A DNA stretch of 64,000 bases from DATFMP01 sp035266845 (GTDB taxonomy: Bacteria > SAR324 > JACQKK01), in contig DATFMP010000084.1 in the NCBI GenBank assembly GCA_035266845.1, positions 34,148 through 98,147 of the forward strand. Direction: 5' to 3'. Positions 32,915-40,950 of this stretch are shown piece by piece. The stretch's first letter is position 1. Each line of letters begins with the position of its first letter. The notes under the pieces are model-generated. The model saw only the letters and a list, made by a program, of their open reading frames with translations. It was not told the DNA's origin and searched no databases. The position numbers were made by a program, and so were the translations under genes.

Positions 32915-33940
32915 TTAACGGAGGGTGTGGCCGGCGCAACTGTCGCCGTTGGTGCTGCTGTTGACGCCGTCCGGGCAGATGGTATTGATCATCCGCGCCT
33001 GCTCCAGCGAGGTGGAGGTGGTGGCGAGGAAGAGGGTGGAATCCTGGAACACGGCCTGACGCAGGTCCACGCCAGACAGGTTGGCCCGGCTGAGGTCGCT
33101 CCCGTAGACCTGGCTCATGATCATCGACGCGTCGGTGAGATCGGCCCCCACCAGCTTGGCCTTGGTGGTGCGGGAGAGGGAGAGTTCTGCCTTGCGCAGC
33201 ACGACGCCCGATAGGTCCCCGCCATCGATGTGCACGCTGCCCAGCCGCGCGAAGGAGAGGTTGGCGTAGGACAGGTTCACGTCCGTGAGGTCCGCGCCGG
33301 TCAGTTCCGCCTTGCGCAGATCGGCCCCCTGCAGGTCCGTGCCCTGCAGGGTCGTGCGCAGGTCCGCCATCACCATGGTGGCGAAGCTGAGGTCGCGTCC
33401 GGCCAGGTTCTGGCCCCGCAGGTCGCAGCGGCGCAGATCGGCCGCCGAGACGAGCGTCTTCGGGCAGTCCACGCCTACGCCTTCGGTGGCGGCGGGCGTG
33501 ATGCTCCCGCAGAGCACGTTGCCGAAGGCGTCGAATCCGGAGACGGCCTGGCCGGCCTTGCAGGCCTCGTCGGCCAGTTGCAGGTTGCCCGGCAGCCCCT
33601 GGTCTCCGCGCGGGCCGCTGGGGCCTGGCGGGCCGGAGGGGCCCGGCGGCCCGGGCTGGAGTTGCACGGCGGCCAGTTCCTTGCGCAGAGCGTCCAACTG
33701 GGTCTGAAGGGTAGCGATCTGCTGCTGCAGCGCGGCCTGTCTCGTGTTGAAGTCCTGCTCCAGATTCTCGTAGGGGGCGCGGCGCCATTCCTCAAAGGTC
33801 TGACGCAGGGTAGACATCTTGCTGAGGATGGAGGAGACGAAGCCGCCGGAGTCCTCCGCGGGCGGCTGTTGCGCCCGCACGGTCATGCCGGTGCAGAGCA
33901 GCAGCGCCACCAGCAACGGAAGCCAACGGTGCGCCGCCAT
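32915..33940 (-). CDS. Exported protein with coiled coil, collagen-like and pentapeptide repeats
   Basis: A 341-aa secreted or periplasmic protein. After a signal peptide (MAAHRWLPLLVALLLCTG, cleavage near VRA-QQ) come a coiled coil (QAALQQQIATLQTQLDALRK, about residues 68-90) and a short collagen-like Gly-X-Y run (GPPGPSGPPGPSGPRGDQG). A long pentapeptide-repeat domain follows (LRRCDLRGQNLAGRDLS, GADLRKAELTGADLTDVNLS), and the C-terminus carries a cysteine motif, CPDGVNSSTNGDSC. Pentapeptide repeats form a right-handed beta helix; the whole suggests a trimeric stalk carrying a rigid rod. GGAGGT five bases before the ATG at 33940 fixes the start. It is convergent with the HDAC-like gene. Function unknown. 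Confidence 0.85.
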   Translation of the reverse strand: MAAHRWLPLLVALLLCTGMTVRAQQPPAEDSGGFVSSILSKMSTLRQTFEEWRRAPYENLEQDFNTRQAALQQQIATLQTQLDALRKELAAVQLQPGPPGPSGPPGPSGPRGDQGLPGNLQLADEACKAGQAVSGFDAFGNVLCGSITPAATEGVGVDCPKTLVSAADLRRCDLRGQNLAGRDLSFATMVMADLRTTLQGTDLQGADLRKAELTGADLTDVNLSYANLSFARLGSVHIDGGDLSGVVLRKAELSLSRTTKAKLVGADLTDASMIMSQVYGSDLSRANLSGVDLRQAVFQDSTLFLATTSTSLEQARMINTICPDGVNSSTNGDSCAGHTLR

Positions 33941-34305
33941 GCCGACCTCCATGCTCTTGATGCGTGTGATGTCGTTTGCGGCTGGATTCCGCAAGAGTTC
34001 TCCCTCCAATTGCATAGGGATCGGCGCCCCTGAATGTCAAGGACGGAGCCGATCCTATGTGCAAGCGCACTGCAAATGAGGTGAAGGGGTAGCTGCCGTC
34101 GTGCGCCGATTCCTTGGGCGGCGCTGTCCGGGGTCCGCACGAAATGGCGCCGAATGGGGAGACATCGCCATGATGATTTGCTATCAAGAGCAGTTCACGC
34201 GCAGTTGGATTTGCGGGAGATGCAGCGCATGCAGCACGGTTGCGAAGTTGGGGTCGGCGCTCGTGCGGAGCGCTGCCGGATGCGCCGCCAGTCGGAGTGC
34301 GCACG
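33941..34305. other. 365-base divergent intergenic region with a large dyad
   Basis: This gap separates the minus-strand pentapeptide gene from the plus-strand gamma carbonic anhydrase gene. Apart from the dyad at 34013-34059 (own entry) I see no gene; the frame of the carbonic anhydrase is open upstream to 34240 but the family homology starts after 34306. The left part is unusually AT-rich for this genome (around 34150-34220). Confidence 0.45.
34013..34059. repeat. Inverted repeat with one bulged base between divergent genes
   Basis: CATAGG-G-ATCGGC (34013-34025) and GCCGATCCTATG (34048-34059) are reverse complements apart from one extra G in the left arm, with 22 bases between. It stands 73 bases upstream of the pentapeptide gene start. 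Either arm pair could be an operator or an RNA hairpin in the leader of that gene; no T-run makes it a terminator. Confidence 0.55.
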
Positions 34306-34875
34306 GTGACCGTTCACGGTAACGTCTATGCCCTCCAGGGCCACACGCCGCGGATCGACCCGAGCTGCTACATCGCGCCGGGCGCGATGGTACTGGGCCG
34401 CGTCACGCTGGCACGCGACGTCTCGATCTGGTTCAACTGCGTGCTGCGGGCCGACTTGGCGCCCATCGAGATCGGCGAGGGCAGCAATATCCAGGACCTC
34501 ACGACGATCCACGTGGAAGGTGTGGAGGAGCGCGTGGACGGCACGGAGCGAGGCACCCTGATCGGGCGCAACGTGACGGTGGGCCACAACTGCGTGATCC
34601 ATTCCTGCGTGCTGGAGGATGAGTGCCTGATTGGCATGGGCGCCGTGGTGATGAGTGGCGCACGCATCGGCCAGGGCGCCATCGTGGCGGCCGGCGCCGT
34701 GGTGCTGGAAGGCACGGAGATTCCGCCCTATGCCCTGGCCGCGGGGAACCCGGCCCAGGTGAAGAAGATCTATGATCCGAACCTGAGCCGCCGGCTTACC
34801 CTGGGCGCGGCCAGTATCTATCGGAAGCGCATCGAGCGCTTCAAGCAGGGCCTGCAACCCGTGGCGTGGCCATAG
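34306..34875 (+). CDS. Gamma-class carbonic anhydrase family protein (left-handed beta helix)
   Basis: A 189-aa hexapeptide-repeat protein of the YrdA/PaaY/CaiE type. The repeats run from YIAPGAMVLGRVTLARDV to GARIGQGAIVAAGAVV; NCVLRADLAPIEIGEGSNIQ carries the conserved Arg-Asp pair, and the zinc-ligand histidines fit TIHVEG and VGHNCVIHSC. A C-terminal helix follows (KKIYDPNLSRRL). The family includes zinc carbonic anhydrases and CoA-linked enzymes of uncertain activity. I chose the GTG at 34306 because GGAG lies 8 bases upstream and homology begins there. It precedes livGFHM on the same strand by 34 bases, probably by chance of position. Confidence 0.88.
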   Translation: MTVHGNVYALQGHTPRIDPSCYIAPGAMVLGRVTLARDVSIWFNCVLRADLAPIEIGEGSNIQDLTTIHVEGVEERVDGTERGTLIGRNVTVGHNCVIHSCVLEDECLIGMGAVVMSGARIGQGAIVAAGAVVLEGTEIPPYALAAGNPAQVKKIYDPNLSRRLTLGAASIYRKRIERFKQGLQPVAWP

Positions 34876-34909
34876 GCTTGGCCCGGCAACCGCAGCAAGG
34901 AGCATCCCA

Positions 34910-35668
34910 GTGGAACCGCTGCTGGAAGCGGTAGACATCGAGAAGAACTTCGGCGGCCTGCGGGCCATCGACGGCTGTAGCATCGCCGTGCCGAAGCAGT
35001 CCATCACCGGACTGATCGGGCCCAACGGCGCCGGCAAGACGACGCTGTTCAACCTGATCAGCGGCTTTCACCGCCCCGACCGCGGGCGCGTGATGCTGGG
35101 CGGTGATCGTATCGACAACCTCCCGCCGCATCGCATCGTGCGCAAGGGGTTGGCCCGCACGTTCCAGATTCCCCGCGAACTGAAGGAAATGACGGTGCTG
35201 GAGAACATGCTGCTGTTCCCACAGCACCAGCAAGGCGAGTGGCTTTGGCGGCCGCTGCTAACCCCTGCGCGCGTGCGTCTGGCAGAGCGTGAATTGCAGG
35301 AGCGGGCTGAGGCCACGCTGGAGTTCGTGCAATTGATCCACCTGCGCGACGAGTTCGCGAAGAATCTCTCTGGCGGCCAGAAGAAGCTGCTGGAACTGGC
35401 GCGCACGCTGATGCTGGATCCGCAGGTGATCCTGCTGGACGAGCCCGGGGCGGGCGTGAACACGAAGCTGATGGAGAAGCTGAGCGCCAACATTCTGGAA
35501 CTGCGCGACCAGGGCAAGACCTTCCTGCTCATCGAGCACGACATGGACGTCATCACGCACCTGTGTGACCAGGTGATCGTGATGGCAAAGGGTCAGGTGC
35601 TTGCCAAAGGCACGTTTGCCGAGATCGAGCGCAACGAACAGGTGCTGGACGCCTATTTGACGGGCTAG
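34910..35668 (+). CDS. livG: Branched-chain amino acid-type ABC transporter ATPase LivG
   Basis: A 252-aa ATP-binding subunit of a HAAT-family importer. Walker A is GPNGAGKTTLFNLISG, the ABC signature LSGGQKKLLELARTL, and Walker B VILLDEPGAGVN. FGGLRAIDGCSI and LARTFQIPREL are typical of LivG. With LivF it drives uptake of branched-chain amino acids, or related amides or urea, through LivH/LivM in the inner membrane. The gene begins with GTG at 34910 after CAAGGAGC. livF follows 8 bases downstream, starting the tight order livG-livF-livH-livM. Confidence 0.93.
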   Translation: MEPLLEAVDIEKNFGGLRAIDGCSIAVPKQSITGLIGPNGAGKTTLFNLISGFHRPDRGRVMLGGDRIDNLPPHRIVRKGLARTFQIPRELKEMTVLENMLLFPQHQQGEWLWRPLLTPARVRLAERELQERAEATLEFVQLIHLRDEFAKNLSGGQKKLLELARTLMLDPQVILLDEPGAGVNTKLMEKLSANILELRDQGKTFLLIEHDMDVITHLCDQVIVMAKGQVLAKGTFAEIERNEQVLDAYLTG

Positions 35669-35676
35669 GAGCGCGA

Positions 35677-36381
35677 ATGAGTCTGCTGGAAACCCAGTCG
35701 GTGCACTCCGGCTACGGGGAGACCGAGATCCTCCATGGGGTCTCCCTGCACGTCGAGCCGGGCGAGGTGGTGGTCATCATCGGCCCCAACGGCGCGGGCA
35801 AGTCCACTGTCATGAAGACGGTCTTCGGGCTGCTGCGGCCCACGAGCGGCCACGTGATCCTCGACGGCGAGGACATCTCCGGACTGCGGCCGGACAAGCT
35901 GGTGGGGCGGGGCATGAGCTACGTGCCCCAGACGGACAATGTGTTTGCCTCCCTCACCATCCAGGAAAACCTGGAGATGGGCGCCTTTATCCGACGCGAC
36001 GACTACAGCGCCGCGCTGCAGGCCGTGTTCGAGCGCTTCCCCGTGCTTTACGAGCGGCGGCGAGTGCGTGCCGGCACGCTTTCCGGTGGGGAGCGGCAGA
36101 TGCTGGCGATGGGCAAGGCCCTGATGCTGGAGCCCAAGCTGCTGCTGCTGGATGAGCCCTCGGCAGGTCTGGCGCCGCGGCTGGTGGAGGAAATTTTCGT
36201 CAAGGTGGGGCAGATCGCCGAGACTGGCGTGGGCGTGCTGATCATCGAGCAGAACGCCAAGCAGGCCCTGAAGATTGCCCAGCGCGGCTACGTGATGGCC
36301 ATGGGCGAGATTCGGCTGGAAGACGCGGGCGCCACGCTGCTGGCCCACCCGGATCTGGCCAGCCTCTACCTGGGAGCCTGA
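35677..36381 (+). CDS. livF: Branched-chain amino acid-type ABC transporter ATPase LivF
   Basis: A 234-aa ATPase partner of LivG. Walker A is GPNGAGKSTVMKTVFG, the signature is LSGGERQMLAMGKAL, and Walker B is LLLLDEPSAGLAP. YVPQTDNVFASLTIQENL is the Q-loop region typical of LivF. The start codon lies 8 bases after the livG stop, and livH follows after 4 bases, so the four transporter genes are one translational unit. The exact substrate cannot be assigned from the ATPase. Confidence 0.93.
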   Translation: MSLLETQSVHSGYGETEILHGVSLHVEPGEVVVIIGPNGAGKSTVMKTVFGLLRPTSGHVILDGEDISGLRPDKLVGRGMSYVPQTDNVFASLTIQENLEMGAFIRRDDYSAALQAVFERFPVLYERRRVRAGTLSGGERQMLAMGKALMLEPKLLLLDEPSAGLAPRLVEEIFVKVGQIAETGVGVLIIEQNAKQALKIAQRGYVMAMGEIRLEDAGATLLAHPDLASLYLGA

Positions 36382-36385
36382 GCGG

Positions 36386-37294
36386 ATGGTGCACGAGGCA
36401 CTTCAGCTCATCGTATTCGGCCTCATCTCCGGCGCCATCCTGGCGCTTTCGGGAATCGGCCTTTCGCTCACCTACGGCATCCTCAAGTTCGCCAACTTCG
36501 CCCACGGGGACATGATGACCCTCGGCGCCTTCATGGCGCTGATGGTGCTCTCCGGGCTGCGGGCGATGGGGTGGCACGGCGCGCCGCTGGGCCCGCTGTC
36601 CTTCGGCTGGCCGATGCTGGTGTCCACAGTCGCCGCGATGGTGCTCACGGCCGTGGTGGCGGTGGTGCTGGATCGCATCCTCTACCGCCCCTTACGTACG
36701 ATGGGCTCGGCGATCCTGCTCATCTCCTCGGTAGGCGTGGCCTTCGGCCTGCGTGCCGTGATCCAGTTCATCTGGAGCCCGCAGCCCCAGTACTACATCC
36801 GCAAGATCCAGATCTCGCGCGAGATGCTGGGCGTGCGCGTCAAGCCGGACCAGATCTTTATCCTGGTGCTCTCGGCGGCGTTGGTGCTGGCGCTGCACCT
36901 GTTCCTCACGCGCACGCGCATGGGCAAGGCCATGCGGGCCACTGCCGACAACATGGAACTGGCCCGCGTGACGGGCATCGACACTGAGCGCGTGATCCTG
37001 TGGACGTGGGTCATCGGAGCCATGCTGGCCGCGGCGGCGGGCGTCATGATCGGCATCGAGAACAAGTTCATCACGCCGCTCATCGGCTGGGAGATCCTCA
37101 TCTACATCTTCGCGGCGGTGATCCTGGGTGGGATCGGCAGCCCCTATGGCGCCATGGCCGGCGGCGTGATCATCGGGGTTTCGGGCGAGCTTTCCACGAT
37201 GGTGATTCCCACCGAGTACAAGCCGGTGGTCGCCTTCGTGATCATGATTCTCATGTTGCTGGTCAAGCCGACGGGCTTGTTCGGGGAGCGCTAG
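36386..37294 (+). CDS. livH: Branched-chain amino acid-type ABC transporter permease LivH
   Basis: A 302-aa inner-membrane permease with about eight hydrophobic segments. GIGLSLTYGILKFANFAHGD near residue 30 is the family signature, and MRATADNMELARVTGIDTERV is the cytoplasmic coupling loop. AGGVIIGVSGELS and a terminal helix ending LLVKPTGLFGER close it. It forms the translocation path with LivM. It is separated from livM by a single base. Confidence 0.93.
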   Translation: MVHEALQLIVFGLISGAILALSGIGLSLTYGILKFANFAHGDMMTLGAFMALMVLSGLRAMGWHGAPLGPLSFGWPMLVSTVAAMVLTAVVAVVLDRILYRPLRTMGSAILLISSVGVAFGLRAVIQFIWSPQPQYYIRKIQISREMLGVRVKPDQIFILVLSAALVLALHLFLTRTRMGKAMRATADNMELARVTGIDTERVILWTWVIGAMLAAAAGVMIGIENKFITPLIGWEILIYIFAAVILGGIGSPYGAMAGGVIIGVSGELSTMVIPTEYKPVVAFVIMILMLLVKPTGLFGER

Positions 37295-37295
37295 C

Positions 37296-38342
37296 ATGGA
37301 CATGCTCGTCGGTTACGTGAACTACCTGGTGTTCTTCTCCATCCAGGCGGGCATCTTTGCTGTCCTGTGCCTGGGGCTGAACGTGCAATGGGGCTACACG
37401 GGGCTCTTCAACATTGGCATCGCCGGCTTTTATGCCGTGGGGGCTTATACCTCGGCCCTCGTCTCCGGGCTGCCGCCCGCCGCGACCGACCTGCGGGTGG
37501 TAGGTGGGCTGAACCTGCCTTTCGGCGTCGGTCTGGTGGCCGCCATGGTGGTCTCGGGCATTGTGGCGTTCATCATCAGCATTCCGGTGTTGCGGCTCAA
37601 GGAGGACTACCTGGCCATCGCCACCATCGGCATCGCGGAGGTGATCCGCATGGTGCTGCAGAACGAGGCGTGGCTTAGCAATGGCGTGTGGGGCATCAAG
37701 CAGATCCCCGCGCCCCTGGCGGATACGATCCGTCCCGCGGTAGAGGCCTTTCTGGGTCGCCATCCGGACTTTTCCGGCTGGCTGAACCGGCTCATCTCCA
37801 ACGGTTACAACTGGTTCTATCTGTCGTTGGTGGTGCTGGTGCTGGTCGCCATCTATTGGCTGTTGAACCGGCTGATGGAGTCGCCCTGGGGGCGCGTGCT
37901 CAAGGCGATTCGGGAGGATGAGGTTGTGGCCTCCTTCGCCGGCAAGGACGTATTCTGGTTCAAGATGCAGTCCATGGTGGTGGGTTCGATGCTGATGGGC
38001 GCCGCCGGCGCGCTCTATGCCCATTTCGCCACGTTCATCAACGCCAACACCTTCGAGCCGATGTTCGGCACCTTCCTGATCTGGGTGATGCTGATCGTGG
38101 GCGGCAGCGGCAGCAACCGTGGTGCCATCGTGGGTGCCTTCGCGGTGTGGATGATCTGGTCCGGCAGCGATTTCATATCGGGATTCGTGAACCTGCAAGG
38201 CTACCAGAGCGCGGCCCTGCGCATCTTGCTGGTGGCTGTGCTGCTGGAGGTGATGCTGCTCTACAAGCCCCAGGGGCTGATGGGTGAACGGCGCCGGCGT
38301 GTGCCCGTCCTCCCTGCCCCCGAGCCGGCCGAGACTGACTGA
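37296..38342 (+). CDS. livM: Branched-chain amino acid-type ABC transporter permease LivM
   Basis: A 348-aa membrane permease. LGLNVQWGYTGLFNIGIAGF near residue 26 and EDYLAIATIGIAEVIRMVL are LivM signatures; the EAA-like coupling loop is GRVLKAIREDEVVASFAGKD. The C-terminus ends YKPQGLMGERRRR. It is the last gene of livGFHM, and a bidirectional hairpin terminator lies between it and the convergent substrate-binding gene. Having the binding-protein gene last and on the opposite strand is unusual, as these loci normally start with it. Confidence 0.92.
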   Translation: MDMLVGYVNYLVFFSIQAGIFAVLCLGLNVQWGYTGLFNIGIAGFYAVGAYTSALVSGLPPAATDLRVVGGLNLPFGVGLVAAMVVSGIVAFIISIPVLRLKEDYLAIATIGIAEVIRMVLQNEAWLSNGVWGIKQIPAPLADTIRPAVEAFLGRHPDFSGWLNRLISNGYNWFYLSLVVLVLVAIYWLLNRLMESPWGRVLKAIREDEVVASFAGKDVFWFKMQSMVVGSMLMGAAGALYAHFATFINANTFEPMFGTFLIWVMLIVGGSGSNRGAIVGAFAVWMIWSGSDFISGFVNLQGYQSAALRILLVAVLLEVMLLYKPQGLMGERRRRVPVLPAPEPAETD

Positions 38343-38465
38343 CGCGGCAGCGCGCCCGGGAGGCTGTGGCCCCGGCGACCCGCGGAGGGTCCCCGCAGCC
38401 GCGATTAACCGTCCAGCCGGGCGACCCGCAGCCGCGCAAAAATCCGTACCGATCTCACGAAAAGC

Positions 38466-38507
38466 AAACGCCCCCGTCCCGCCAGCCATGGCGGAACGGG
38501 GGCGTTT
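38466..38507. terminator. Bidirectional terminator between livM and the binding-protein gene
   Basis: AAACGCCCCCGTCCCGCC (38466-38483) and GGCGGAACGGGGGCGTTT (38490-38507) form an 18-bp stem with one mismatch and a 6-base loop. The stem ends in A/T runs on both sides and the minus-strand side continues into GCTTTTC, so it can stop transcription arriving from either convergent gene. Confidence 0.85.
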
Positions 38508-38580
38508 CACCCTTGTCGCTACTGCGGCGGAGGCTGTCGCCTCCATTCGCAGCCCGGGTGCTATCGCATCGCGATGGACG

Positions 38581-39810
38581 CTACTGCACCGTCCAGATCG
38601 TGGCGACCTTGCCCTTGTGGAAGCTCCAGAGGTCGAACGCGGCTTCCTCGATGTCGCCATGGCGATCGAACGTGAGCGGGCCGCTCACGCCCTGGTAGTT
38701 AACCTGCTGGCCTTTGCCGATCATGGAGAAGGCCTTCTTGAAGTTGTTGTAGCCCACCTGCACGCCCTTGGGCCCGGTGACGCGACGGATGTGGTCGCGG
38801 ATGGCCTTGCCTTGCTCTTTGGGCGCCATCTTGAGGAAGTGCGGCCCCACGGCGCGGATGGCCAGCAGGATGGTGCTCATGGCGTCATAGGCTTCCTTGC
38901 GGTAGGGCGCCGTCACGTCCACCTTCTTGCCCGTGCGCTTGGCGAAGTCCCGATAGTCCTGCTCGAAGCGCTGGCCAGCCGGCGTGTCCAGGCTGCCGGG
39001 GGCCGTGCCCATCGTGCCGTTGATCTGGTCGCCGGCCGGGCCGGTGGCCACGGAATCGGCCTTCATGCCGTCGGCAAAGATGAAGTCGCCCTTGTAGCCC
39101 TGCTCGATGGCGGAGACGAGCTGCTTGTTGCCGTCCGCCGGATAGGCGATGACGTTCAGCACGTCCGGGTTGCCCCCGATCGCCTTTTGCACCTCACCGC
39201 GGTAGGAGGGCTTCTCCTGGTCGTAGGCCACCATCTCCGTGACCTTGCCGCCGGCCTTCTCGAACGCAGCCTTGAAGTTCTCGGCCAGTCCCTTGCCATA
39301 GGGGTTGTTCACGTAGATGATGCCGGCCGTCTTGTAGGCCATGTTGCGGGCCAGCGTGCCCTGGACTTTGCCCTGCAGGGCATCGGAAGGGCAGGTGCGG
39401 AAGAAGTAGTCGTTGTCCTTCAGGGTGGTCAGGGCGGGCGACGTGGACGCCGGGGAGATCATGACCACCTGGTTGGGGATGGTCACGCTGCTCGCTGCCG
39501 TGGTGGCTCCACTGGCCAGGGCTCCCACGATGGCGGGCACGCGATCCACCTCGACCAGCTTGGAGGCGGCATCTAGCGCCACCTGCTCGTTGGCCCGTGT
39601 GTCACGCTGCACGGTTTCGATCTTCTTGCCGAACAAACCGCCGGCCTTATTGGCCTGGTCCACAGCCAGTTCCGCACCCGCCTCAATAGAGGGGGAAAGC
39701 GAGGCCAACGGACCGGAGAAGTCCATCAGAATGCCGACCTTTACGCCTTGGGCCCAACTCGTCGTCGCGACGAAGCAGAGCGCCATCAGCAGTACGAGCC
39801 GTTTTTTCAT
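38581..39810 (-). CDS. ABC transporter substrate-binding protein (Leu/Ile/Val-binding type)
   Basis: A 409-aa periplasmic binding protein of the type I (LivJ/K) fold. The signal peptide is MKKRLVLLMALCFVATTSWA, and the mature protein begins VKVGILMDFSGPL, followed by AVDQANKAGGLFGKKIE, VPAIVGALASGATTAA and NNPYGKGLAENFKAAFEKAG, all typical. The AGGAG 9 bases before the ATG fixes the start. It is convergent with livM and very likely serves that transporter, supplying branched-chain amino acids, amides or aromatic acids. Being on the opposite strand it must be transcribed separately. Confidence 0.92.
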   Translation of the reverse strand: MKKRLVLLMALCFVATTSWAQGVKVGILMDFSGPLASLSPSIEAGAELAVDQANKAGGLFGKKIETVQRDTRANEQVALDAASKLVEVDRVPAIVGALASGATTAASSVTIPNQVVMISPASTSPALTTLKDNDYFFRTCPSDALQGKVQGTLARNMAYKTAGIIYVNNPYGKGLAENFKAAFEKAGGKVTEMVAYDQEKPSYRGEVQKAIGGNPDVLNVIAYPADGNKQLVSAIEQGYKGDFIFADGMKADSVATGPAGDQINGTMGTAPGSLDTPAGQRFEQDYRDFAKRTGKKVDVTAPYRKEAYDAMSTILLAIRAVGPHFLKMAPKEQGKAIRDHIRRVTGPKGVQVGYNNFKKAFSMIGKGQQVNYQGVSGPLTFDRHGDIEEAAFDLWSFHKGKVATIWTVQ

Positions 39811-40117
39811 GGCAATGGCTCCTTCAAGTGGGTTCCCTTCCGGCGGGACGCAGCGGCGGGCCGTGCCGGCCGGCTTTGTGCGCGACGGCAGGGAGGGATG
39901 ACTGGCGCCCAGTGCCCACGTCCATTGCGTTCGGTGGGTATGTGTGGCGCGCCGGTTCCAATGCTATAGCGAACTGCGAATTGCTTCGCCTCCATCCCTT
40001 AGCAGCATCGTGCGCACTGTCAAGCCATGAGGGAGCGCTATCCCCCGCTATCCAGCGTACAGGGGCCGCGGGAGTCCCGTGCATGGCTGCCTCCGGCGCC
40101 ACTTGTTGCGTGTGGCG
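39811..40117. other. 307-base intergenic region upstream of the binding-protein gene
   Basis: The stretch lies between the start of the binding-protein gene and the end of the enoyl-CoA hydratase gene, both on the minus strand. It should hold the promoter of the former. A TATAGC-like hexamer is present on the minus strand near 39965, without a convincing -35 partner. No gene or terminator stands out. Confidence 0.35.
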
Positions 40118-40903
40118 CTATTCGTACGTCCAGTCGGGCGCGTCGCCTTCAAAGAAGGCGCGCATCGCCTTGGCGGCGTCCTGCGTGCGGCCGCTCAGGC
40201 CGAGCCCGTATTCGTCCAGGTGAAACACCGAGCGGTCCAGGGCCCGCACCAGTGCATTGATGGACGCCTTCGTCATCTCCACGGGCAGAGGCGGCTGACG
40301 CAACACCTTCTCTGCCAGTTGGCGTGCCGCGAGGAGGAGGTCATCGTCGCCCACCACTTCGTTGAAGAATCCCCACGCCGCCAGGGTGGGGGCATCGTGC
40401 ATCTCCCCGAACACGATCATCTCCTTGGCTCGCGACGGCCCCACCAAGTGCACGAAGTTGGGAATGGAGTGCCAGGAGAGGCTTAGGCCCAGGCTCACCT
40501 CGCGCACGCTGATCTGCGCGCTGCGGGCGCCGATGCGGAAATCGCAGGCGGCCCCCAGGCAGGCGCCGCCGCCGATGGCGTGGCCTTGCATGGCCGCGAT
40601 GGTGATGGGCGCGAGCTGGCCCAGCGCATCCACGGCCCGGCCACCCAGCCGCGAGCGCATGATCGTGTCGCGCATGGCGCCGCCGTGGGTCAGCTTCTCC
40701 TTGAGGTCGGCCCCGGCGCAGAAGGTGGGGCCCTCGCCCCGCAGGATCACCACGCGGCAGTCCGGCTGTGTGTCCAGATGGGCGCAGGCGGCGTTCAGGT
40801 CGGCCAGCATCTGCGTGTTCACCGCATTGCGCACCCGCGGCCGGTTGAGCACCAGCTCACGCACGGCGCCCTCGCCATCCAGCCGGATCGTTTCCCAGTC
40901 CAT
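40118..40903 (-). CDS. Enoyl-CoA hydratase/isomerase family protein
   Basis: A 261-aa crotonase-fold protein. LNRPRVRNAVNTQM is the opening strand-helix, FCAGADLKE is the first oxyanion-hole motif, and AMQGHAIGGGACLGAACDFRIG is the signature loop with the second oxyanion glycine. After it, VREVSLGLSLSWHS holds the position where true hydratases carry the second catalytic Glu. GADLKE and SVREV place acidic residues compatible with hydratase, but isomerase or another CoA chemistry is possible. It lies 48 bases after hemE on the same strand, and its start is a clean ATG. No other beta-oxidation gene is nearby. Confidence 0.9.
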   Translation of the reverse strand: MDWETIRLDGEGAVRELVLNRPRVRNAVNTQMLADLNAACAHLDTQPDCRVVILRGEGPTFCAGADLKEKLTHGGAMRDTIMRSRLGGRAVDALGQLAPITIAAMQGHAIGGGACLGAACDFRIGARSAQISVREVSLGLSLSWHSIPNFVHLVGPSRAKEMIVFGEMHDAPTLAAWGFFNEVVGDDDLLLAARQLAEKVLRQPPLPVEMTKASINALVRALDRSVFHLDEYGLGLSGRTQDAAKAMRAFFEGDAPDWTYE

Positions 40904-40950
40904 CGCCTCTGCTCCGCCTGCGGGTGCCGGGTGTGAGGGGGCCGCCGTCG

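Noticed and set aside
33595..33660. Tandem DNA repeat in the pentapeptide gene
   Set aside because: The repeated GGCCC/GGGGC units encode the collagen-like Gly-X-Y run; they are coding and imperfect, not a separate repeat element.
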